In this document: piece after piece, positions 32,001 to 41,263 of the stretch
Numbering within the stretch: position 1 is the stretch's first letter
Layout of the letters: the number at the start of each line of letters is the position of its first letter
DNA from: Oscarella lobularis
Taxonomy: Eukaryota; Porifera; Homoscleromorpha; Homosclerophorida; Oscarellidae
Assembly (NCBI RefSeq): GCF_947507565.1
Contig: NC_089184.1
Coordinates: forward strand, 2,542,001-2,606,000
DNA length: 64,000 bases
Reading direction: 5' to 3'
Notes under the pieces: generated by a model
What the model was told of the DNA's origin: nothing
The model's database searches: none
What the model saw: only the letters and a program-made list of their open reading frames with translations
Program-made: the position numbers and the translations under genes

Positions 32001-32642
32001 GAAACGACGAATATGATTCGGTGTTGAAATGGAAAACGCCGTCTGAATACGATCTGACGTATTGGTGAACGTATTTGAAAGCCAGAGTCGTTTTTCCTAC
32101 TCCGCCAACACCCGAGATAATCTGGAAAATACACGTAAGATCAAAATCCACAATTTTGACAGCTAAAGCAGGCCTGAATTTTCTGATAATCGATTGGTTC
32201 AACGTGACTCGTTCTTGCTTTTCCGTTCCACAAATACCGTGCAATCTCTCTCAGCTCGTCGTCTCTTCCGTAAAATCGTCGGTCATTAACAACGCAGCGG
32301 GGCAAAAGATCTAAAACAGAAATCTCACATTGACTAAATGACATTGAGACATTGAAAATGTCCCACCGCTGATACTCCTGTCCTCTTGGGGAATTTTTAC
32401 ACTTCGCCTTCTTTTGACGTTGCGCAGAACTTTGCGAATGCTTTCGACCGATGAAATACTCCGACCCTTAGCTGCTCGATATTTCTCAAGCATGGCCCAG
32501 GCCATAAATTTGACGTTTAGACAACGGTTCAGGTAGTACTCCTCAATGCCGTCTAGTTCAGGCATTTCAAAGCCTAGAGAGGCACCTAGCTCTTTCCAGT
32601 AATGACCAACTTCTTCGAAAGCAAACTGATACAAAGACTTAT
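29087..32642 (-). CDS. Death domain - NB-ARC - TPR protein (STAND NTPase)
   Basis: Exons chain in phase from 32642 down to a TGA at 29087-29089. The Death-like domain (32367-32642) has VGHYWKELGASLGFEMPELD and FMAWAMLEKYRAAKG. NB-ARC follows: FYGRDDELREIARYL, P-loop GVGGVGKTTLAF (exon 31981-32121), CLLLFDNTDD (Walker B), HIIITTRK, GLPLALSHAGTYIE and MHHLIQAS (MHD-like). The large exon is 30612-31929. Then TPR exons follow, several exactly 126 nt, one 42-residue repeat each (for example YFEALRIYQEMIPDAHEDIG, FLCEAYFSLGKHDDALEM), ending FDEDVD. Such proteins are ATP-switched scaffolds in cell death or immunity; the ligand is unknown. The first exon and ATG lie beyond 32642 and are unresolved; a stretch near 32724-32760 reading SSSRTFNVADY may be the previous exon. 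One intron is GC-AG (32122-32173). Intron 29676-29705 would be only 30 bp and the next exon only 69 nt, suggesting a small deletion there. Confidence 0.85.
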
Positions 32643-32899
32643 CTAAAAAAAGATCAATAAATAGGTAAATTAAAAATAAATAAGGACAACGGATGGAATA
32701 TTGGTACAGCCCTATTCAACTGACCATTACCGTAGTCTGCTACATTGAAAGTCCTGGAAGAGCTATATACTGCAGTGAGGCGTACGTAAACCTTAGAGTT
32801 GTCGTAAGAATACGATTATCGAGCTTACGCTCTCTAGCCACCACTGGGTCTTTTGCAGAAGTCTTCAAAAAGAGCCTTAGCACAACGCTGTATGAATAG

Positions 32900-34600
32900 A
32901 TTCTAAGACGACGCCCCCTTTCTCCATCTATCTATAGAGCTTATGCACAACGTCACAGACCAATGGTAGCGCGCGCAACTGAGTGGCAGAAACGTAAGAG
33001 CGGCGTTTGGCCGCACCCACAGAAACCCTCGTCGCAGCTTAACTGCGCTAAAGAAGGGTTTTGTACTTTTGTAAAGTGAAGTTAATAAGACAACAGACAT
33101 TTTAAAGCGTGCTTCGTTTTTCGGGGACCCTTGTGAAGTTTTCGCGTCTCAGCTCGTTGCAAACAAAACTTGTTTCTTGATTTAGAGGATGTAACATTAG
33201 AAACTTGAATTCGAACTGATAGTTGTCTGAAAGGGCGATTGGTTTAGCGTCTAAGGCGCAGTAAGCTACTTTTTCATCTGAATGAGCTAGTAAAGCCTTC
33301 AGAATTAGTGTTTTCACACCGGTAGGTACGCCAGAATGTTGAACATGTCATTACACTACGCGGTGCTTCAAGTCGCTTCGCTAGAGAAACCTTCACGCGT
33401 TTCGCGGGTCTCTACACCGCGAAGCTCAAAAGCTCTACGAAAACGCTTTAAATCGCGTCTAGCTACCGCGACACCTTTGGGCAATGATAATCTAACCTAC
33501 TAGAAGCTGCCAAGGCAGCTAGGTCAGAACAAATGAGGCTTCGCTTAGATGCTACGGCCTTTTTTATTTTGAGTGGCACGCTTTCTGCCACTCAGAGGTC
33601 ATGCACGTGATCAAGTGACGTCACATGCATAAGCTCTATGGTCTCTCACTTGCAGGAAGAAGTGTCGTCTCTGGTCGATTTGCGCAAACGACGAAGTTTC
33701 CGGCTACTTAGTCGATACTCACAAGCAATATTTCGAAGCAAATCTATGCACTGCATGACGACTGGGCGAAGAACGAAGGGGGGAAAATGCATGCGCGATA
33801 GACTCTGAATGACGTCATCTTACATGACGGTTCAGTTGCATGGAATACAAATCCTTCGATTAGAAAACCCGTTCTAAAATTGCCAAATTGAAATAAGGAA
33901 CGAATGAGATAGAGACTCTGAACCTTGAGTAATATATATTATATCCTGAAAGCGAAGTTTGAGACAAAAATTCACACTTGACTTGCTAACGTCACCCACT
34001 TACAAAGGACAAACAGCTTCACTTCCTCAAGAGAAAACGCGGCAAAGAAGAGCTAAACTTCTATGATATCACTTAATACAGCTAGGCCAAGCCAACACGA
34101 TACAGCACTTTGGGACCTTCAACAAAGTAGCAATTGCATACGCAAACCTAAGTATGAATTAACAGCTGTACAAATACCATTCACTCTCACTTAGGCTATA
34201 TACAAATGATGGTAAAGGCAGGCCTTCAAACAACCAAGTGAGCCATCTGGACAGCTGCGTACACATTTCTTCATGACGAAGAGACAGCCTTGTGCTGTCG
34301 CGACGCTGAGCAACAGATATAAGATATCGAAATGAAGATCTCTAAGAAATGGTGGAGATCAATTAAATCCAAGTTACACATCGTGTACGTACTAATCGAC
34401 GAGAGGACGCTTGGCCTCTTCGAATCGCTTCGCTGACTGATCCAAGTAGGAAATTCTCTTTGATGCAAGGAGGCACGTGACACATGCAAAGCGCGAGAAG
34501 AGGAGACAAGCGAAGGTATAAATGAAGATGAGCGATCGAGAACGGTCATGCAAGATTTTCAGACACGTCACGCGGCCTGATGACGTCAAAAACTTGAAAT
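32900..34600. other. Intergenic stretch, no supported gene
   Basis: Contains scattered short frames (33102-33317 minus, 34392-34604 minus) without recognisable domains or convincing splice partners. A regulatory or promoter role toward the flanking minus-strand genes is possible but not shown. Confidence 0.45.
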
Positions 34601-34624
34601 TCAAACGACGCGTGGGCGAAAGCT

Positions 34625-35134
34625 TTAGGGCAGCTCAAACGACTCCGGGAGAAAATCTCCTAAGAATAAAATACCGAATTATTTATTATTCTAATTACCG
34701 GCTTGCCAAAAAAATTCTCTGAGCGTTTTCTCATATAAACCAACATAGATTGCAAGTGGTCCGCTCCGGTGCATTTGAGCCACGAACTGCCAACGGAACG
34801 CCCATACGTGTCCACGTCTCGTCGCCGATGCTTCGGGCGGACTGATAGAGCCTCTTCCAACCAAGGTCGCTTCAGCGGACACGTCGTAGAGGGCGTCGTA
34901 GAGTCGATATGTTTTCTTCGTAAACTCAGACGTCCCGGATACGAAGATCCTCCCCGGATCGGTGTTCTTTCGAGCTGTACAGTCGGTTTTCGGCAAGAGA
35001 CAATTGTATATTTGTCTCTGAACAATGTGATGCGTCATTTCTTTAGGTTTTTTCGAGAAGGGGCTCCCTTTGAGGAGTCGCATATTGACGATCTTTTTGT
35101 GTCGAATCACATGTGGCTCAGAAAAAGCAGCCAT
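34625..35134 (-). CDS. Hypothetical two-exon protein
   Basis: Exon 1 (34699-35134) starts at ATG 35134 (MAAFSEPHVIRHKKIVNMRL) and contains DPGRIFVSGTSEFTKKTYRL, GHVWAFRWQFVAQM and YVGLYEKTLREFFWQ. A 38-bp intron (34661-34698, GTAATT..CTTAG) leads to a short second exon ending DFLPESFELP and TAA at 34625-34627. The product is about 158 residues, basic at the N-terminus, with no signal peptide or membrane helix. I do not recognise the family. The 145-codon uninterrupted exon and proper splice ends support a real gene. It lies upstream of copine-facing DNA on the same strand. Confidence 0.5.
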
Positions 35135-35593
35135 AGAGTATTATTACAATATTTCCACTATAATCGAAAACACGACGAATTAGATAGAAGCTCGCTCGGT
35201 CGCTGTTTTTCATGGTACATTCAAATCATTTTAATGTCGTAGTACCACGAAACAGCTAGCTTCCATAGCAATTACGGTAGAGACTAACATGGGCAGGAAA
35301 AACTACTACCTGCAGGGCGATCGAGTAACATAGAGGGAAAACTTTCTCTTCTACGTACGCCGCTACTTGCCAATACTTGGGTATAATTTGACTAGGGCGC
35401 GAGTAAGATGGAATTCTTCTATAAAGGGGAACGTTTTTAGAATGCATGACCCAATAGAGAAATTGCGTGAAATTAATACTGTAAGACTCGATCAACCCGT
35501 ATGTATTAATCGATTCGGAATCACGTGGCAGAGTCTCTGGCGAAAGGACTAACAGTTAATCTCTGAAAGAAAGAGACTGCGTATAATCCTTCT

Positions 35594-37934
35594 CTAAGAG
35601 AACGGCGGATTCGCGGGGACGGCTGCCTTATTTGGTGCAATTCCACGAAACTTCATAAATGAAACTAGCTGATCGGGCACTTCAGCAAGCACTTCGCGTG
35701 CCTAGACGAAATAATGAAAAAGAAAGAAAAGAATGCAGCGAATGTGGTATATTCACCAGAGAGAAATCCATTCCAATTCGATGACGTAATTCTTCGAAGG
35801 AAACAAACTGAACAATATCTCTCAACATTGTCTTGCCATCCGACGACTTGAGAGGAACGTCGTCTGCGTCCAATGTTTCCTTGATTTCATAAAGTATGAG
35901 TAGACAATTATGATTCGAAAGCTGTACAGTATACCATTTGACTGAAGTCGGCATCTCCAACGCCTACAATGATTATTGATAGAGCTTCATCAGACGCATC
36001 GACAATTTTATCAATTGTTTTTTCCATGTCATGAATGACACCATCCTGCGTGCAGAGATAACAATAGTGGCTACATAGCATTTAACACGTACCGTTACAA
36101 TGAGAAGAATGTTGTAAGTCTGATGCTCCTGAGTCACTGAATCAGATCGAACATAGCGCAGAGCGGCATCCAGAATGGGCGAAAACAAAGTCGGACCACT
36201 GAGATGCACATGGTCAAGCGATTGTCGATAGGCAGTCAAAATTCCCTAATGAGAAGCATGAGATCGTTTTAGTAATTATGATCTCTAATCTTAATTAATG
36301 AACCTCGACTCCGTACACTTCGGGGTTGTACGTGTTTCCAGAGAGTGGGAAGCAATGAGATACGTCTGTCCTATTGGCAGGCAGTTTGGCTCCAAAACCC
36401 CACGCTGGAAACATCTGATCCGAATCGTATTCAGCCAATATTTTGCCTATGGACGTAATCGCTTCTACATAGGCATTAGGCTATAAGTGAGCTATTAAAA
36501 TTGAGAGATGAATGCTTCGCTTGTTCTCACCGTTGGTCCATTGTAGTGAAGTGAATGCGGCAGACTAGGAACTCCATTGGAAGCCTGAAAAGTGAGGCAG
36601 CAATTCCATGATAAAAAAGAAGACCTAATAAAGAAGGGGCTTCTTACCGTAAAATCGACAGCAACCATCACGCTTAGACTGCATCCGCCTTTCAGGTAAT
36701 CAACAAACGAGTAGATAGGAGTAGGACTGACAAAAAATATTAGGTAAATATTTATTTAAATATTTATTTATCTTTTTCTCACACCTGACAGATTGAAAGA
36801 GTAGAGTGCCAGGAGGCCTCTTTTTGTTTGACGAAGAAGAAGAAGAAGAAGAGGATACAAGATTTTTTGTAAACATTCTGAAATAAAAGTATAGTGAACC
36901 ACTTGTCCTTTGACAGTGACGTCACGTATTTACTGCTGGCCCAAAAGCTCTTCAACGGAGACAAACGCTTTGCCAATGACAACAGCTGTGTCAGAGCTTC
37001 AAAAAACACAAAAATTAGCGCAATTATATCAATAAATGACGTCGTACCTTTTCCAATGTTTGCAGGTAAACTCAATTGGGCGTGCATATCCGAATTGCAC
37101 AGCTTCCACGACGGAATTTCAAAGCACGTCCAATGGGGATTGGCGCTGTTCTTGACAACTTCCGTTTTGTATACCAACACCTCAGAGCCGTCTTCATTTT
37201 TTCGTCTCAATTCCAAAAATGTGGACGACTAAACAAAAAAGAAATCATCCTATCTCTGTGATGTATAATTAGATGAGGAAGTACATTCCGCAAGAAGCGC
37301 TTCAGAGAGGAGCACTTGTTCTTCAGATTTCGTGCGGCGATATCAAATCGAATTATACTCTTGCTTTCTTTCACTTCCTCTGCAACCAAGTGAATCATGC
37401 CTCTATTCTTCTTCTGAGGATTTTCTAAAGAAGAGAGAGAGAGAGAGAGAAATAGAGAGAGAGAGAGAGAGAGAAATATTTATAGGTATACTGTAGCCTT
37501 AATTAATTAAAAGACGGCTAACTGGCTAAACGAAGTTCCTTGACCAATTCTGGTGAGGAAATGATGATGCTGGAGAGAGTCACTTCGGCTTCGCCAATCA
37601 AGTCGTGAGACGACAAATCAGTTGAACTACTGTCAACGTCATATACGACAAATTTCAACAATTGCAATTCGTCCAAATGGTAATCGACGATAAAGGTTGT
37701 CAAAAACTTAGAAAAAAATATATCGCTAATCTACGTCGAATTTTGCCTCGTTTCTTCCCCGCTTACCTGAGGATCCAACGTGTCGTTTATAACTTCCGTT
37801 CTTCCGCATTCGCTCCACGCGTCTTGACGCTTTTCGTAGAGCACACACAGTGGATCGAATTTTGTCAAAAGGTCCAGATTGACGAGTTGCGAGCATCGAA
37901 CGAATACTTCTATCTTCGAGCCGGTGCGTGACAT
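35594..37934 (-). CDS. Copine (two C2 domains plus vWA/copine domain)
   Basis: Thirteen exons read in phase from ATG 37932-37934 to TAG 35594-35596, with no lesions. C2A: KIEVFVRCSQLVNLDLLTKF, DPLCVLYEK and GRTEVINDTLDPQ (37767-37934), with LLKFVVYDVDSS and DLIGEAEVTLSS in exon 2 (37523-37706). C2B: FLELRRKNEDGSEVLVYKTE and VVKNSANPHWTCFEI (37048-37228). A Ser tract coded by a TCT run links to PPGTLLFQ. The vWA/copine domain then follows: YSFVDYLKGGCSLSVMVAVD, SLPHSLHYNGPT, FPAWGFGAKLP, CFPLSGNTYNPEVYGVEG, YNILLIVTDGVIHDM and ALSIIIVGVGDADF. Copines are cytosolic Ca2+-dependent phospholipid-binding proteins recruited to membranes. C2A keeps only some of the usual acidic Ca2+ ligands: the DPLC site has Asp, but its neighbour is Phe. 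No specific copine number can be assigned. Confidence 0.93.
37431..37475. repeat. (GA)n microsatellite in a copine intron
   Basis: Long run of GA/AG dinucleotides with two ATA-type interruptions, inside the intron between copine exons 2 and 3. That intron is longer than its neighbours because of it. Confidence 0.9.
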
Positions 37935-37969
37935 CGCCGCAAAATGAGCCAGGTGTACTGTACTCAAAC

Positions 37970-38699
37970 GAAAGAATAGCCAGACTCTCCCCAGCCTATC
38001 CGGGGCATGTAGGTGAGTCGGTACGTTTGATGCAATTAAGTGTAATTGTTGCGACGCCCCGTACTAGGCACTTCGCCAAAAGCTTCTCCGATGAACTATT
38101 TCTGCTCCACGAACATGCAATCCTATTTCCACCATGGGGTTTCAGCACCCAACAGGATTTTGCTTGGCCCAAAGGCATTACACAAAACGTCGTATAAAGA
38201 GATCGTTCTAAGCGCTCTGTCCGGGCGAGCAGTATATACCGTTGACTATAACCGCTCTCACAAAAACAACAACAGGGTCACGATACCTGTAGCTGCGATC
38301 GACTCCGAGGCTGCCCGTCTTCCAGTACATAGAGTAGATCTACACTGTTTCACCACGTAGTGCGCACAACTGCTTGGATCGGACGTTCAGCTTACGAATC
38401 TCTACACTGGTGGCGTAGTAAGTCTGTGATTGACCTGCTATGGCAGGAAGTTAGACAATGCCCAAGGAACCAGTATGGTAAATCACGTCATCGATTTGGC
38501 ACAATGACGTAATCAAAAAACATGTTTCCGCATACGTGAAAACATAAATCTTCCTGATGTGATGTCATAGGGTCAAAGACGCTTGAAACGTCTGGATATC
38601 GATGCATACTCTGTACGACCAATGGAAAATGAATAGAAAAGTCTTTGACGTTTCCTAACAGGAGCCAAATAGAGCAGAACCTTTTGAAGCGACGGCAAG
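37970..38699. other. Intergenic stretch between copine and the Ty3 element
   Basis: Copine upstream region; no gene recognised. It probably includes the copine promoter, but no clear TATA box or initiator stands out. Confidence 0.4.
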
Positions 38700-38897
38700 T
38701 GTAGTGATTGCGATCTCTAGTAACGTGCGTTGCATGTTATATACCCTACCCCCTATATATATGTGAGTGTGTGACAGAGAATAAACCAGTCTCCGTGTGG
38801 TGAACCCTTGGTCAGCCCATAGCATCCTAGCCTGCGTGCCCACTGCTGGTGCCGTGCGTAAGGGCAGTACACACTCGAATAACCCGGGGGCGTAACA
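38700..38897 (+). repeat. 5' LTR of Ty3/gypsy element
   Basis: TGTAGTGATTGCG at the start and GGGGGCGTAACA at the end; contains TATATATATGTGAGTG and AATAAACC, candidate promoter and polyadenylation signals. Confidence 0.95.
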
Positions 38898-38899
38898 AG

Positions 38900-38915
38900 T
38901 GGTGGAGAATCCGGG
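38900..38915 (+). promoter_or_regulatory. Primer binding site
   Basis: TGGTGGAGAATCCGGG lies 2 bp after the 5' LTR. TGG at its start fits pairing with a tRNA 3' CCA end; the tRNA identity was not determined. Confidence 0.75.
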
Positions 38916-39370
38916 TATAGGCATACAGCTCGAGGCCTGGTCCTCGACGTGCCTTATAAAAAGAGTGTGTGCGCGCGCCGGTACCGGAGTGGAAGTAAAG
39001 ATCCCGTCGGGACGTCTGGCCAACGTTCTACGTGCCGGGATCGCTCGAATTACTGAGGACGGCCCGTGTCGAGGACACCGTAGCGGGGTCGGTGGGAGTT
39101 CGATCCTCCCCATATGCCAGTCAGAGCCGAAGACACCTCCGCTGTAGGGGGTGTGTGAAAAGAATTTGTTTGTCCGACTCTGGGCAGGTGCTAGGGGCTG
39201 TCTACGTGGGGTTCACACGCGATCGGAGAAGCTGCGTCTGGTAGGCGGAGACCGAATACAAAGGAGACCAGATAAGTGGACGTGTGTGTGGTTGAGAGAG
39301 TCTATAACACGCGCCTGTCCTAGACGCTAGGTTCATTAGACGACGAGACGCTACTTGGGGAGAACGATTT

Positions 39371-41263
39371 ATGCAACGAAGGAAAAAACGAGCTGCAGCC
39401 AACCCGCCGCCTAGGGGACAGCAGCAACAACAGCCACCACCACCGCCGCAGCCCCAGGTACAGCCGCAGCAACAACAGCTACCTCCGCAACTCGCACGCC
39501 CCTCGGCAATTTATCGTGAGATTCAAACGTTCTACGGAGGCGCCGCCGATGAGGTCGACTCGTGGTTCCTGCATCTCGAGGATCTAGCGGCGCTCCAACA
39601 ATTGGATGAAGCGACGAAGCTACGCGAGGCCGTTGCAGCGTTGGGCCCTGGGGTGAGGCGCGAATACGCGGCATTCGAAGTAATAACGCGCCCCGCACGC
39701 GTCGGATGGGCGGAGTTCGAGCGATATATGAGGACGACCTACGGACCAAAGCGACCCGTCGAATTCTGGACGACGCGCTTGATGAACATCAAGCAGGCGA
39801 CACAAGAGGCGATGAAGGACTATATTTCTCGCTTCCGACTCATGTCGACAAGTCTCGTTCAAGCCGAACAAGCTGACGGAGACGGCGGGCGTGTTTCTCA
39901 GCGCATGTTGATTGTATGGTTCAAGCATGGACTACGACCCGAATTCCAGCCTGACTTGATACGCGCGGAGCCAATTGCCACACTAACCGATGCATATTAG
40001 GCCGCGGAGAAAGCCGAAGTCGTCTGGAAAGCCCTTCTCAAGAGACCGCACCCGCTGGGAGAGGTTTACGCCTCCCATCCCGCAGCGATAGCCATGACGA
40101 CGCCCCAGAACGAGAGACATCGTGAGACCGGAAGGACAGATGAAGAGACTAATCAACTTGGAATGGCGGCGCAGGTAAAGCAACTCTCTGCCGAAGTACA
40201 GCGCCTTTCCAAAATCGTTCAAGAGAACAAGCGACTGTCTTTGGCGACGAGCGAAGTGCAGCAAAGTCTCTCAAAGAGGTGGCGACGTGATGACACCTCT
40301 TATCAACGGCCACGCCCTATGGAACAGTCGGCTTACTTTCCGGGAAACTGCAGAAACTGCGGACGCTGGGGTCACAAAGCAGTGCATTGCCGGAGAGCGT
40401 CGAATTATCCCAGCGCGAGACAACCATTCTCCGGAAGAACTCCTTCAACGGGACCGCCCTCTGCGCGACCGCCCCTCACTGGTGGAAACCAAGAAACCCT
40501 CGCCAACACGACCCGGCCTGGAGTCAATGCCGTGCAGGCTAAGAATGATAACCCTTTTGCCGAATTTGGCCGCTCTGACTTACCAACGTATCGTGTGCGA
40601 ATAGAAGGTGCGCCGCCGGTTACTTGATTATTTGACACCGGGGCAAAGGTGTCACTGATGTCCGGCGACTTCGTCCGTCAGCTAAGCGTTCAAATGGAAG
40701 AAGCAGGCAAGGAACTACGACTCAGAGCCGCACCAACGCTCGCCTTGTACGCAGCCGATGGAAATGCCTTGATCATTGCCGGCTGCGTGGAGGTGACGAT
40801 GCGCGTCGGCAAAATGAGCACGCAACAGCTCTTCGTCGTCACCGACGGACTGCTTTTCTCCGTTCTGCTCGGATGCGATTTTATGTGGCGAACTGGGGCA
40901 GATATTAGTTTCAAAGGAGGAACTGTGACGTTGACCGATGCGCAAGGAAAAGCTCACACGGCGCCGTTGTTCAGCGCCTTCTCGACCGAACCGGAGACGG
41001 AGAGCGTTAACAAAGGACAAACCGTAGGAAGAGTGTTGGCCGTAACTTCGTTGGGACGAACGCCAGCGATAACCGACGGGGTTGAGCCAGACCAAAGAGC
41101 AAGAGGGAGCGGTTCGAACGCCGAAGCCTGGAAGCCGAGCGAGAAGGTCGCTATCTCACCAGCACTGAATGAGCGCCAGACGGAACAGGTCAAAGAGCTG
41201 ATAGACCGTTATTCCGATACCTTTCCTCGGGTCCCCACGACATGGGAAGAATGGCGGCGGTGA
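39371..41263 (+). pseudogene. Gag-protease region of Ty3/gypsy element (two in-frame stops)
   Basis: One frame runs from ATG 39371 to TGA at 41261-41263, interrupted by TAG (39998-40000) and TGA (40625-40627). A Gln/Pro-rich start (39410-39490) precedes a capsid-like helical part, then the CCHC zinc knuckle CRNCGRWGHKAVHC near 40350-40391. The second stop falls four codons before the protease catalytic triplet, in FDTGAKVSLMS. LGCDFM later matches the second conserved protease block. The stops mean this copy cannot make a full Gag-protease without readthrough. Confidence 0.85.

Noticed and set aside
33102-33317. Minus-strand 71-residue frame as a gene
   Set aside because: No domain, no splice partners and no repeat elsewhere in the window.
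36840-36862. GAAGAA run as a microsatellite of its own
   Set aside because: It is inside copine exon 6 on the minus strand and simply encodes the Ser tract.
39085-39121. tRNA-like T-arm (GGGAGTTCGATCCTCCC) in the Ty3 leader
   Set aside because: No matching acceptor strand or anticodon arm lies 70-80 bases upstream, so it does not fold as a tRNA.
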